A stretch of DNA of 64,000 nt from Termitomyces sp. T153 (GCA_018296165.2 JACKQL020000013.1:186001-250000); one strand, 5' to 3'. Shown: positions 22,692-34,110, numbered from the stretch's first letter. Numbers and translations are program-made. The notes: generated from the letters alone by a model not told the origin.

Positions 22692-23188
22692 CCAAGGAGG
22701 ATCTTTAATTACTTTCCTAAAACTTCAAATGGATTGGAATATGTGTGTCTTAAGATAGGCTTGTGGAAAATGGACCGTTTGATCCAAATGTCTTTGCTCG
22801 TAAGAACGGACCACTTGTTTCTGATTGACATCACTTTGTCACTGCCTTCAACTTGAATACGCTCTAGGATACAGAATTGTGTCGTTTGGGGGGATCGGGT
22901 ATTCATCGTAATGACTCAATAATGACTACCTATCACTTACTATATTTTGTACTGAGAGCAAATCAGCTTGATTTCTGGTGGAAACTGGAAGATACACCCC
23001 AGATTTGAAACAATCATCGTCAAATATTAACATTGTGAGCCTTCAAGTCTTGATCAAGTTTGATCGAGTCAAGATGAATATGGAACTGATTCCTAGTCTT
23101 CTTGCTTCCAGGTTGGCTTCGAGTCCTGTGGAGGGCACGTGCACCTGACGGGCAAGACACCACCAGGGACTAGTTGGAATACCATCTA
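22692..23188. other. Intergenic region after the receptor cluster
   Basis: About 500 bp with no gene or repeat I can support. It separates the receptor-like gene from the start of the repeat island. Confidence 0.4.
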
Positions 23189-23784
23189 TGTCGGGCTCCC
23201 GGTGCTAGATGATGGTGAGAAGGAGAGTTGGACAAGGAGAGTTGGACGAGGAGATGAGTGGTAGAGCAGGAAAAACTTTTGAAGCACACTTATTTCTGAC
23301 GGTTCGGAGTAGTCTGCGAGCAAATAAATATATTTGGTCGTCCAAGCTCTCTCGCACGGAATCCCGAGAGGAAAACTGCACTCAAGCTGGCACAGGCGAG
23401 TAATGTACGAGACAAGTGCTAAGTGAAACAAAAGAAAAAACAAAACAATGAGAGGGGTAAGTGGATATGAGGGGTGGGAGAGAGAAAAGTCGAGTCCAAA
23501 AGGACTAACGAGCTCTATGTCAGTGGGGAAAAGGAAGCAGGACGTGAGTTATGACAGACCTGACGAGCTCTATGTCAGTGGGGAAAAGGAAGCAGGACGA
23601 GGGTAGGGGAAGCTGTAGCTGAGACTATATACAAAGTTCGTAACGAGAAAAGACAAAGCGACCATTGCCAACAGTGCGACAATGGTGTGATATGTTGGGA
23701 GGACGTACGTGACGCGTAAGGCACGATCGAGGGGAGGGGTCGTGTCGCTTACATAGACGTCGATCAAAGGCTTTGATCGTGACA
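23189..23784. repeat. Possible solo LTR with internal direct repeat
   Basis: A 596 bp stretch beginning TGTCGGGCTCCCGG and ending GATCGTGACA, resembling LTR ends (TGT...ACA). No matching target duplication is visible, so this is tentative. Inside, a 37 bp unit (ACGAGCTCTATGTCAGTGG...) is repeated at 23508-23544 and 23563-23599. A 19 bp palindrome, CGATCAAAGGCTTTGATCG, occurs at 23761-23779. Confidence 0.3.
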
Positions 23785-24043
23785 CTTATTCATTTTCGTC
23801 CTTTCGAGGCGTTCAGAGCGAGACTTATGGAGGTGCAAGTATCTATAAGCAAGCGGAATACTCATAGTTACAAATCTAGTACACTCTGTCGAGATGGGCA
23901 TGAGCTGCGAAATCATCGCTACTCAGGGGTTGCGTCACCGGCGGGAAGAGGACCCATGTCGGAGAAGCCCCCGCGTGTCGTCTGACGATGAGCCACCACC
24001 ATTGGAAGCGGGAGAGAGCAGAAGACCTGAGTTCCTGAGGATA

Positions 24044-25650
24044 GGAGTGAGCAGTTCCACGTATAATGGCGCAATCAGTTCTCAGGAACGCCAGTACCTC
24101 AGAAAGGCGTCCGAAGTCCATCGACCTAGTATTTTGACGATATCTGGAGGTACCGTGGATAAAAGTAGATGTGTGGTTCCTCCTATGCGTAAGCAATGAC
24201 CGGAAATGGCCCCGTACTAGTGCTCGACCAGGATCTGGTTCACTCTGGCTAAGAACTTCCTGCGTGTCAGGGGAACGAATGCACCCGCACGAGATAGATA
24301 ACCTGCAATATGACGATCGGCGTCTGGATTGGTATTAATCCTCCTGTGACGTTCCAATGCCTCGATCGGGTCAATGAATGACTGACGGGTAATAATGACA
24401 TCTTCTCCTCTCGTTCCGCCCATTTTTGTGTTGGGCAGATGCAGTATCCTTGAACCTCTGAGTGAACTTGGTGGATGCAAGTGGGACCAAGTAGGGGATA
24501 GGGTTTTGTCGAAATCTCTTTCTTTGCATGGCAGAAATTCTCCTAGTCGAATCTGAGCCCAGAAACAGGTAGCGGCAGTGAAATAAACAGCGACGTCGAG
24601 CGAAGAGTCCCGTTGAAGAGATAATTGAAGTGTCCTGATCATATCTAAGGTCGCTGGCGCTTGATCTGGGCGTCTGGATGAATCTGGTCGTTGATTTTCC
24701 ACCCCTCGGATGACGTAGTCGAGTTGAGTCCCTCCATAGTAAGGAAGTCCGAGTTGGATGTGCCAGGCTCTCACACCACTGCATTTGGAGGCAACGGTTT
24801 CCCCCGTCAGTCTTCCTGCAAACAAACTAGCAAATTTGCAGAGCAGTGCCTCGGAGGCAGGTAGCACCATCTCATGGGGAATCTCGTTATCAGAGCAGAA
24901 CGAGAGATACTGCCTAACTGCTGAAGAATGTTTCCTGCTGTCGAGGCCTTCCAAGCCTTGCTTATAACTCCATTAACGCGAGAACTATGATATGGGAAGT
25001 TAGGTTCGGTATATGGTTCGTAGCGCACTCTTTTTGATCGGCAATAATTGTCAGTCCTGTGCATTCGACGAGGGAGAAGATTTGTATAAGACCGAGTCAC
25101 ATTTGTAGAGTGCGCAACATTAGTAGAGCTGCCCCGGTAGATTGGCAGTTCGAAGCCTGCATGAGTCCCCGGAGCCCTTGACCGACGTTATCACATCCCT
25201 GGAGGAAATCACCAATGTGGAGGTCCGCTAGGATTGCAATTGTCCTTATTTCTGCCAAATCACACCTTCCTGTGTAGAGGGGGTGTCATACTCGGTTGTT
25301 CTGCAAAAGGGGGTCCGGACCCTGGGGGGTGTTTCCTTTGCCATCGATGGAGGACAGGAAGTCTGTGGGGTGTTGGTTTGCGAGAGCAGCTATGATACCT
25401 TCCATGATGGCTGGTGGGGGTCACAATTGTCATGAGACATTCCCCCAAGCATCATGACTTATGAATACTGTGGCTGTCGAGAGGCTGACCATATTCGATC
25501 CAAGGTTCTAAATTCATAAGCAACCGACAATTTTTTCTTTTTTTTTCTTCGTAATGTAATTAGAGCGAGTGCTAAGAAGACAAGGTGATATCCATCATGT
25601 CTGAATGAGAAGGTAGCGCATGTGAAGAAATCAAGAGAGAAGAGAATTAC
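24044..25650 (-). pseudogene. Ngaro 1 tyrosine recombinase
   Basis: Phage-integrase-type recombinase of DIRS-like elements. The N-terminal helical part shows HSSAVRQYLSFCSDNEIP and ASKCSGVRAWHIQLGLPYYGG. The catalytic region has the first Arg in CFWAQIRLGEF, the HxxR motif in GHCLRIGGTTH, and the nucleophile Tyr in GRWTSDAFLRYWR. All catalytic positions remain. A TAG interrupts the frame after QILVEH (about 24219) and a TGA follows RYWRS, so it is not translatable as is. The 245-codon open part spans 24217-24954. Confidence 0.78.
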
Positions 25651-25696
25651 GTTGCCCCGATGGGAAAGAAATGACCAGGTGTATCAACTTGGCGGT

Positions 25697-26558
25697 GGGG
25701 CGCGGTGGCTCAGCTGGCACCATCGCGTCCCAAAGCGGGTCACATGATCTGCGAGTGCAAGGTCGGGGTTTTGACTCTGGCTGAGTGCGCCTGTGTGGAA
25801 AAACACCTTAGACACCACGTGGGTTATTTCAACGCCGCCGGGAAGCCTCCGCCCGCACGTGCTCGACTAGCCAGGCTTTGTAGTGCAGGCCGACCAGGAC
25901 CGAGCAATCAAGCACGTGGTTCAATGAGGCAATGTGACCACCACGCTCATGACAGATCAGAAAAAGAGAAGTTTCCCCGGTGCGACGGATTTGGGAGAGG
26001 GTCCAGGCCTTCGCTGACCAAGCGGGTCGTGGCACGGGTAGGCGTGAGGATAGGAGTCAATAGTTCGAGCAGGCTGCCGACATAATGTGTGGTCCATTGG
26101 ATGGGTTTGGTGCGGTCCGGTAAATACCGACCATGGCTGCTGGTTTGATCGGGTGTCAAGCCGAAAGGTGCGGCATGTCTGTCACTACAGTCCTCTGGGG
26201 CCAATAGGCGGCCCACTGGCTCATTCCGTCGCGGGTTCCGAATCTCGGGTTTGATCTTCCGAAAGTAGCGTCTAGGCGTGGGGAAGGGTTAGTCGTGAGA
26301 CCCTTACTGGTGCGTGGGAGTGGGAGGCTATGAGCTGGCTGAGTGCCTCATCGTGGGACAATACCAGTGCGCACACAGTAAGCATTGCTGAGTACAGCTG
26401 GGTTTAGAAATTGGGAGGGCACATTAACGGCAGATGGTAGCGGGACTTAGTGTGGGAAAATGGTACCACCTCCATTACGTACTGCAGGCTTAGAACACGA
26501 AAGTCATGTGTAAAATAGGCCTTGAAGATAAATAAAATGGATCATCATCATCATCATC
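25697..26558 (+). mobile_element. SINE-like retroposon with tRNA-like head and (ATC)n tail
   Basis: 862 bp insertion inside Ngaro 1, flanked by 14 bp direct repeats ATCAACTTGGCGGT (25683-25696 and 26559-26572). Its head looks like a tRNA gene: GGCGCG pairs with TGCGCC across about 90 nt, with box A TGGCTCAGCTGG at 25706-25717 and box B GGTTTTGACTC at 25767-25777, whose 5 bp arms GTCGG/CTGGC can pair. The tail is (ATC)6 at 26541-26558, a simple-repeat end typical of LINE-mobilised retroposons. No protein-coding frame is supported. At 862 bp it is long for a SINE. The body between 25800 and 26520 is unassigned and may derive from a LINE 3' end. Confidence 0.7.
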
Positions 26559-26572
26559 ATCAACTTGGCGGT

Positions 26573-27129
26573 AACTGGTTGTGTCTAACACTACTGTCAA
26601 CAAATTCTTTAAGGTAAGGGGGTATTGCAGGAGGAAAAGGATACAGGTTTTGCCTTGATAGAAACTCACCCCTTGAGGGTCCATCAGCCAGATTTTCAGT
26701 TGTAGGTATCCAGATAACAGTGATCCAAATAGAATATCGCTGGAAGTTGGAGACGATGTTCCATAAGATGAAATTCGAAGCTGAGTTTCGTGAGCGCCCT
26801 GCTGTGAGAGCTCCGACACAGCCTGCATTGTCAGAGCAGAGAACTATGTGTCAATCCTTGTACTTGGCTGAGATCAATGTATGAACTGCCAAGTCGATTG
26901 CCGTCATCTCCGCCCAACCAATATCTCTCTCTGGCAATCTCCATCCTGGTAAGAGTCTCCATGCCAATCATCTGTTGTTGTGTACAAATCTGATGCCCCA
27001 TGAAGTAGATGCGTCAACATGCACGACAATGTCCAATGGTTCTGGTGGGCGAACAATGCGGAGAGTGCAAATACCACATAGAATACCTCTCCACACACAA
27101 TCTTGTCATGAACCGCATGAGGGATGCGA
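26573..27129 (-). pseudogene. Ngaro 1 RNase H domain remnant
   Basis: Minus-strand RNase H-like segment between the SINE and Copia insertions, equivalent to the copy at 46380-46760. Recognisable pieces: EREIGWAEMTAIDLAVHTL, HIVLCSDNAGCVGALTAG and a DGPSRG box before the linker to the recombinase. An in-frame stop precedes HIVLCSD, so it is inactive as sequenced. It continues into RT on the far side of the Copia element (33246 on). Confidence 0.65.
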
Positions 27130-27134
27130 CGTTT

Positions 27135-27437
27135 TGCCGGCCTGGCACTGTGAACCGATCTAGTGACTAGTGACGGAAAAAGAAGACAATCCCTCAGAGC
27201 CGTCCACAAGATGGAGGAAACAACTAATATTGACGCGTACCTAGTGACGGAAAAAGAAGACAACTAAGTAGTACGCGTCAGTAAGTAAGTATAGTAGTGA
27301 AAAGAAAACACTTACTCCCTCAGAGCCGTCCACAAGATGGAGGAAACAACTGAGGGAGTAGTGTGACAGAGACACGAAGTGTAACACTAATAACACGTGA
27401 TCGAGTAGGAGCTGACTATTGACCTATAGGGCTAACA
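27135..27437 (-). repeat. Copia 3' LTR
   Basis: 303 bp, TGCCGG...TAACA on the plus strand. Internally a 35 bp segment CCCTCAGAGCCGTCCACAAG... occurs twice, and GTGACGGAAAAAGAAGACAA twice. Five transitions separate it from the 5' LTR copy. Confidence 0.92.
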
Positions 27438-27479
27438 CAACCCCATCAGCGACGAAGAGAGTACGTGTGAATAAGGAAA

Positions 27480-29264
27480 TCATAAACGAGAAACGAGTCC
27501 AAGTGCAGGTACGAACTTGTAGTGTAAAGCTTTCGGTAGAGCCTTTGTTAAGATATCAGCGATCATGTCCGACGTTGAAATCCAAGAAGTCGAGAAGGAA
27601 CCAGTCTTTAATTGATCACGTATGAAGTGATAGCGTATGTCTATATGTTTTGATCTTGACGTCGTAGAGTCCGAATTCGCAATGTCAAGAGCACTCTTGT
27701 TGTCACAGAAAATTTGTAGAGGTCGAGGAACAGGAAGGTCAAGAGAAGTAAGTAGAAACCTGATGGAAATCGCTTCACGAATTGCATGAGATAATGCCAT
27801 ATATTCGGCCTCTGTTGATGATAACGCAACCGTTTTCTGTTTCGTCCAAGACCAAGATACTAGGCTCGAGTAGAGGAAGAAGGCATATCCTGAGACACTT
27901 CGTCGAGTATCTGTATCCGAGGCCCAATCTGCATCAACAACCCCAAAATCTGCTGGCAGTATCAATCTCGTAGGTGGATCTGGTGACGGATGTGTGAAAT
28001 TGTATTCCAATGCATAATCTTGCGTCCCGGATATGTATCGTAATACACGTTTTGCCACAAGTAAGTGAGCTCGAGTCGGGTTAGAATTATATTGCCCCAG
28101 TGACATCGCTGTGAATGCTAGATCCGGTCGCATACAAAGACTGAGATATAAGATCGATCCAACTAGACGTTGATAGTGAACAGTGATTTCTTCATCAGGC
28201 ACATCGGGTATTGAGTTAGGAGGAGGATCAGGCAGATCATGAATATTGCCATGAAGCGGAAGCGAGAGAGGTGATGCATCAAGCAGTTTATACGTGGTGA
28301 GTAAGTCCAAAATGAACCCTTTCTGTGATAACCATAGTTTCCTGTTTTCCCGATCTCGATCAACCCGAATGCCCAGATAAAGACTTATTGGACCTGTATC
28401 TTTGACTTTGAAGTGTTTGTTGAGTTCAGCTATGATCCAATTGTACAGTGGAATTGAGTTCGTGGCATTAAGACCGTCGTCGACATGGATGCAAATCACG
28501 ATTAGAAGCTCGCTATGATTTTCCAGCATGGGTATCGATGAGTGAGGAGGAGATGTGAAATGACCGAAGAATACTCCGTGATCCACGTTGCATCTAGTTA
28601 AACCTAAAGCCTCTAGTTTTTCACGCAAAACTGCATACCATTCATGAGAAGCCTGTTTGAGTCCGTATAGGGCACGTAAAGCACGATTGACTTTCTTCGG
28701 GTTGGGGTCAGGGAAACCAGGTATCTGTTTCAAGTATATCTCATGCGTTAGCGGTGCATTGAGAAAGGCAGTCTTGACATCAAAACAAAAGAGTTCGAGG
28801 TCATGAAGTGCTGCGTATGCCAGCGTGATTCGGATACTCATCATCTTGGCGACTGGAGCGTACGTGGAACCATAGTCCTCTGGACGTTGGCTAAAACCTT
28901 GTGCAACTAACCGAGCTTTCTCTTTCCCTGCAATCGTTGTACCGTCTGGATTATATTTGTGAGCATATACCCATCTTACTTCAATTGCTTTTCGACCCGG
29001 TGGAAGATCTGTAGGTGTGAAAACCCTTTGAGCACGAAGACTCTCAACTTCTCGTTCCATTGCCGCTTGCCATATGTGGGCATCGCTACGATGTGTTGCT
29101 TCATAATAGTTTTCTGGTGGTTTGGTAAGATCGTATTGTCGAGGCGTTCGAAAACGAAGAGGATCAGGTCCATAAGTAATATAGGCTTTGAAATCTGAGA
29201 GAACAGGTACTTCCAGTGAAGTTAGATCATCAACTGAATCAGAGAAATTGGCAGTTGCCATCAA
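27480..29264 (-). CDS. Copia reverse transcriptase-RNase H (part of broken polyprotein)
   Basis: 594-codon open segment of the Copia polyprotein. RT motifs: KARLVAQGFSQRPEDYGSTY, FDVKTAFLNAPL (catalytic Asp), ALYGLKQASHEWY and IHVDDGL (catalytic Asp pair). RNase H motifs: DADWASDTDTRRSVSGYAF, SSTEAEYMALSHA, CDNKSALDIAN and RSKHIDIRYHFIRD. This part is intact. Upstream the same frame continues through a TGA at about 29325 into the integrase C-terminal part. It probably starts artificially at 29264. Confidence 0.88.
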   Translation of the reverse strand: MMATANFSDSVDDLTSLEVPVLSDFKAYITYGPDPLRFRTPRQYDLTKPPENYYEATHRSDAHIWQAAMEREVESLRAQRVFTPTDLPPGRKAIEVRWVYAHKYNPDGTTIAGKEKARLVAQGFSQRPEDYGSTYAPVAKMMSIRITLAYAALHDLELFCFDVKTAFLNAPLTHEIYLKQIPGFPDPNPKKVNRALRALYGLKQASHEWYAVLREKLEALGLTRCNVDHGVFFGHFTSPPHSSIPMLENHSELLIVICIHVDDGLNATNSIPLYNWIIAELNKHFKVKDTGPISLYLGIRVDRDRENRKLWLSQKGFILDLLTTYKLLDASPLSLPLHGNIHDLPDPPPNSIPDVPDEEITVHYQRLVGSILYLSLCMRPDLAFTAMSLGQYNSNPTRAHLLVAKRVLRYISGTQDYALEYNFTHPSPDPPTRLILPADFGVVDADWASDTDTRRSVSGYAFFLYSSLVSWSWTKQKTVALSSTEAEYMALSHAIREAISIRFLLTSLDLPVPRPLQIFCDNKSALDIANSDSTTSRSKHIDIRYHFIRDQLKTGSFSTSWISTSDMIADILTKALPKALHYKFVPALGLVSRL

Positions 29265-29327
29265 TGCGTTTATATCAAGTATTGCTGATAGTCCTTGATG
29301 AGGATTGAGTCGAGATTGTCGATTAGC

Positions 29328-31277
29328 TCAAAGACGTGTGAGTTTTTCGTTTCGTTGTGCTATTTCTTCTATGAAGGCTTGTCCTGCAGGTGTATGTTTT
29401 ATCGTTTGTTTTGGTTGAGAGTGATTTGATTCTGATGGTTGTAGAGGTTCGATATATTGATCAGATTGCGCTATTGTAGGTGATACAGTTTGAGGACGAA
29501 GAGAGAGAGATGGTTTGATTTTGGTTTCTTGTGCCTCTGATGTACAATCCGGAGATTGGGATTTTGTTTGAGATGACAAAGCTTTAAGACGACCACGAGT
29601 ATTTTCATTGAATATAACATCCCTTGAAAAGAAATATCGACCATTCATGTCACAAACACGCCAGCCTATTTGATTTTCATCATAACCTACGAAAATTGCT
29701 TCAAATCTACGTGTATCCCCTTTTTGGCGAGTTTCTTTAGGATGAAGGACAAAGCACTGGCAACCCCATACATGAAGGTGTGATAAGTCGGGCTTGGAAC
29801 CTTCCATGACTTCAAAGGGTGTTACAAGTGTCGGTAGAGTCGATGTTGGTAATCAGTTTCAAAGATACTGTGCAGTAAGGATAGCATCACCTAGAAAAGA
29901 CATGGGTAGGCCAGATTCTGCCATCAGTGTTTGAGCTGTATCTTCGATCGTCCTAATATATCTTTCAGCCTTTCCATTCTGCTGGTGGGCATAAGGTGCT
30001 ATCAGTTGTATGATGATGCCTTGTTCATTGAGGAAATCTCGTAGATTACCCTGGATGAATTCCTTCACACCGTTGCAACGTACCGCTTGAACTTTATTTC
30101 CTGATTTCAGTTCCCATTGAGCAGCTGTTGACTTGAAATGATCACAGGCCTGATCACACATGGTAAGTAACGCAGTACTCCCAAGATTAGAGAAATCGTC
30201 TAGAATGGAGTGGAAATGATGGGAATGTCCATTCGCAAATCATACAGGAAATGGACCACAAGAGTCCATGTGTAACAATTCGCATATGTCATTTGCGCGA
30301 CGACCAAAATTGTCATAAGGGCGAGCTGGTTGTTTACCAAGGATGCAAGGAATGCAATGATCATCTTCTATTCGGCCAACATATTCAACCCCAGATGCGT
30401 AGTTCTTAGTCAAAACAGCTCGAGTTGTATCTTGACTAGGATGACCAAAACAATGATGCCAGAGGGTAGCTGTAGCAGGAATTCTTGGAAATGATGTTTG
30501 TGGCATTTCTAAGGCAGGAAAGGCCACGGAACTATCATGAATAGGTAATACAAAATCACAATATAGAAACGAGAGCTTATTGTGAATTGTTGCCTGCATA
30601 GCTTTGCCTTGGAGTTCACAAAAAGATGATGGGAAGAAAATTGATGTGGATTCATGTTTGAAAAGAAGAGTCAGATTGTTTTTGACCATGGTTCCAACCA
30701 ATAATAGATTGATTGGGATATCTGGAGCATGAAGACAGTCTAGTAGCTTGAGTATGATGTTCTTTCCATTTATATGAGCTCGAAAATGGACTTCACCCCG
30801 AGCAAGAGTTGTCAACATTCTGCAATTCGCTGTTCCCACTGGAGAAGCTAGCCCAGGATCATACAACCAGAAATACTTTCGATCTTTGATTAGATGGGTC
30901 GTACAACCCAAATCGAGGATAGAGTTGAATTTCAGTGAAATGTCAGCCACGAGTGCAGAACCCGCCAAACTCAGAAAGGCTTGATAAGGAGGTAGGGATG
31001 ACTTATCAGACTCAGTGGAATAAGCTGACACAACAATATCATTCTCCTCTTCAACAATAGTAGGCAATACATCACGATCGTTGTCAGGTATAAATGAAGG
31101 TGGAGCAGGAATAGGTTCAGTGATAGAGTCCTGTACGGCAACATTTGCTTTCGGTCTAAAGCTGGAGTCTTTTGCATGTTCGGTATTAGATCCACGATGA
31201 CCGGAATGATCATTCGATGTTTTGGTATTTGGATTCGGAGTATTCGAGGATGTGTGCGAAGTTGGATTACAAATCAA
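29328..31277 (-). pseudogene. Copia protease-integrase region with TGA stops and lost catalytic residues
   Basis: One reading frame cut into pieces (29328-29807, 29859-30161, 30240-31277). The protease site reads ILDLGCTTHLI where Copia proteins have D-S-G; TTG would derive from TCG. The integrase zinc finger is H-H-C-C (HCFGHPS ... HCIPCILGK). The first catalytic Asp is in LHMDSCGPF; the second is replaced by Asn in VRCNGVKEF; Glu is in NGKAERYIRT. Stops after GPFPV, twice after AQYL, and after KLTRL are all TGA where CGA (Arg) would keep the frame. Confidence 0.85.
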
Positions 31278-31394
31278 TGATTTATTATTTTGATGTTGAT
31301 TATTGCAACACCGAACCTCAATGTCAATGTCAAGAATTCGATCTGCAAGTACGTCAAAAGTGAAGGTGCCTTGAGGTCCAACCTCCCATGATCG

Positions 31395-32770
31395 TCAAAC
31401 TTCTTCCCTAATCAGAGCATAAGCCTGTAGAGAGGGAATGCCATCCATGAATCCTTGAATCTTGTCATGAGGTGAGAAATCCCATTCGGTACGATCTAAT
31501 TGATTCACTACAGTACGCCAGGCTTGAACGTATGCAGGAATAGCAGTTGGAATCCATTGTAAATGGTTGACAGAGTCTTTAAGCGATTTCGCAGACGAAG
31601 CACTCCCCACGCTGTAGCGGCAACGCAGGCAAGCAAGTATATCCGAGCTGTACGAGTAGGAAAATTGTGTGGTCCTCCGCATGCAGGAGGAAGACTGCCA
31701 AGAATCTCTGTCAAAAGTTTACCCATCAAGACATGAGAGCATAACCCATCTTTCTGCCAAAACGTTTGATATTTGCGTTCCTCATCCAATGTGTTATGTG
31801 GAGGATAAGGTGGAGGAACCATGATTATGCAAGTCGCGTCAAACAGTGTACCCGGTGGAGGAAGAGGACAAATGTGTCTGACCAGGCTAAGGTGCTCAAT
31901 GAGTGTCATAACATGAGTATACCATGAACCCCAATCCGATGACCCAGTAAGACAAGGAATGGAAGAAAGAGGAGGTAATTTGTTACTATCAGAAGAAAAA
32001 TCTGGTACGGTATGCTGGGAAGGTGGCTGAAAATGAAGAGGTTGAAAATTGTATTCTGGTAAATGTGGTGAACGAGGGATGAACTGTGGTGCATTTGGAA
32101 AAATAAAGTTTTGTGGAGGAGGAGCCAGAGTGTGCAACGGCGAAGGTGGTAAAGGAGGAGGTGGGACCACTGGTTGCAGACCAGGAAAATGGCCGTATGG
32201 AAAAGGGGGGGGATGCACCACAGGTTGAATAGGCTGAGCTAAAGGCACAGAAGGAGGACGAGAAAGATTGTGATGTAAAGGTGATATAGGAGGAGTGAAA
32301 GGAGAATGAGGCAATTCATATTGTGCTGAAGGCGCACGTGAAGCGAGAGGAGTATGAAAAATATCATGTTGAGGTGGAATAAAAACAGTTGGAGGTCGAA
32401 TTGGTGCAGTATCAGGATGAATAGGAACTAAAGGAGGACGAATGTTCGGATGAATGGGGAATGGAGCAAATAGAGGATTTGTGCGCGAAAAATTTGGATT
32501 TGAATTTGCTGGGGTAGGTGTGTCTAAGTTGGTCAATAAAGAGGTGGGTATATGTGGGCAATAATGACGAGGAGGTTTGGGAAAACAATTATGTGCACCT
32601 GAAACTAAAGTAGAATTTGTATTCGAAGAAGAAGGAAAAAGGTGAGGGGGAGGGTCATGGTAAGGGAAAGAGGTTCGAATGGCATTACCCTGCGAATCAA
32701 CCCAAGAGTCCGGGCCCAGTGCCAAAGCTGTAAGACGAGGAGACTGAGATGGTGGAAGAAACGGATCCAT
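31395..32770 (-). pseudogene. Copia gag region, Pro-rich, frameshifted
   Basis: Begins at ATG 32770 (MDPFLPPSQSPR). The first ~270 residues are very Pro-rich, followed by a gag core SSDWGSWYTHVMTLIEHL. Near 31640 the frame must shift by one to continue SVGSASSAKSLKDSVNHL and AWRTVVNQLDRTEWDF, the conserved Copia gag segment. A TGA after REEV (31395) stands where CGA would encode Arg. No zinc knuckle recognised. Confidence 0.75.
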
Positions 32771-32937
32771 GGGATATGTTTGGAGACTGCTAAAACAGAG
32801 GGATCAAACGTTACAATTACAACCGATCAATCGTACAAGATGGAAGTAAAGAGTGAGATGATGAACCAAAAGCAAGGAGTGAGTTGTTCCAAACGGCTCA
32901 GTACTGGCATGGCAATCCAAAAAGGATGCCCATAACC

Positions 32938-33240
32938 TGCCGGCCTGGCACTGTGAACCGATTTAGTGACTAGTGATGGAAAAAGAAGACAATCCCTCAG
33001 AGCTGTCCACAAGATGGAGGAAACAACTAATATTGACGCGTACCTAGTGATGGAAAAAGAAGACAACTAAGTAGTACGCGTCAGTAAGTAAGTATAGTAG
33101 TGAAAAGAAAACACTTACTCCCTCAGAGCCGTCCACAAGATGGAGGAAACAACTGAGGGAGTAGTGTGACAGAGACACGAAGTGTAACACTAATAACACG
33201 TGATCGAGTAGGAGCTGACTATTGACCTATAAGGCTAACA
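32938..33240 (-). repeat. Copia 5' LTR
   Basis: 303 bp; carries T/A at the positions where the other LTR has C/G, three of five being CpG sites. Followed inward (minus strand) by the GGTTATGGGC primer site at 32937-32928. Confidence 0.92.
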
Positions 33241-34110
33241 CGTTTTACTCATGGACTGCCATCCTTGGGAAAGGAGGCTCTGAAGCGGAAGAGGGCTGGC
33301 AGGTGAGAGCGTCCTTTGGGCACAACAAGAGTGATGTGATTGAGGGTGCCAATCAAAGACTCGGTAGTCATGAGGTTGACCTTGGCAGATTTGTCCCATG
33401 ATTCCAGCTTCACGAGGTATTTTTCCTTCTTGGCATTTGGAAGCCTCACTGTCTTTGATGTAAGACACCATTCAAAACCAATGTAATTGAAACAGTCTGT
33501 AAACGGTTTGAATTTATCTCTGGCCCAAGGCCAGCCAAGATCCTCTGCAATTGACCAGATGAGGGCTGCATTGTACTTGTAGTATGAGGTGCCATCATCC
33601 TTTTAGTGAGGATATCGGAAGAAAATGAAATCATCTACCCACTTTAGCACAGCTTCGATGCCCTGTGACTTATATATGTGGACTATGGCATCTGCCACAG
33701 AGCCAAAGATGCCTGGTGCTGGGGAGATTCCAAAGTTGAGGTGTCCATCCAGTACCACTTCACCTGCAATGGAGAGAGCCATGAACAGACAATGCTTAGG
33801 GTTGGTAGGTATATTGCAAAAGGCAGAATCCATGTCAAAGACTGCTACCTGTGTCCCAGGAGGTGCATCTGCTACTAGAAGCCAACAGGAGTAGAAGGTC
33901 CCCCAGTTGCATTGAAAGCATTTTGTGTCAATATAAGAGTTGACCAAGGGTATTGAAAGATTGTCATGGGGATGCAAGTGATCTACAGTAATATGAAGTT
34001 TCCCTGGAGTATGCTCTATGACATTCAAAGGGGCTGTACGATAGTATCCAAAAAGTCTTTCAATTAGATGAGGGGGGTATCCTTCTGAGACTCAACCCAG
34101 TGACCACTCT
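33241..34110 (-). pseudogene. Ngaro 1 reverse transcriptase
   Basis: DIRS/Ngaro-type RT. Reading in the minus direction: EHTPGKLHITVDHLHPHDN, FQCNWGTFYSCWLLV, PPGTQVAVFDMDSAF (catalytic Asp), LNFGISPAPGIFGSVADAIV, and LKWVDDFIFFRYPH with the catalytic Asp pair intact. After a stop near 33603 the frame continues with RSHLPALFRFRASFP near the Copia junction. The gap left by the Copia element is bridged by the CGTTT duplication. Broken by stops; not functional. Confidence 0.8.

Larger units (their letters stand above)
27135..33240 (-). mobile_element. Ty1/Copia LTR retrotransposon, decayed by CpG transitions
   Basis: 6106 bp element with 303 bp LTRs (27135-27437 and 32938-33240) and a 5 bp target duplication CGTTT (27130-27134, 33241-33245). 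It is inserted in the RT/RNase H part of Ngaro 1. It reads on the minus strand: gag, protease, integrase, RT-RNase H, the Copia order. Just inside the 5' LTR lies GGTTATGGGC, complementary to the anticodon arm of initiator tRNA-Met, the half-tRNA primer site known from Drosophila copia. The LTRs differ by five substitutions, all transitions. Several stops and catalytic losses make it non-autonomous. Confidence 0.92.

Noticed and set aside
25697..25790. Functional tRNA gene
   Set aside because: It folds tRNA-like and has A and B boxes, but box B deviates (GGTTTTGACTC) and it is the head of a duplicated-flank retroposon.
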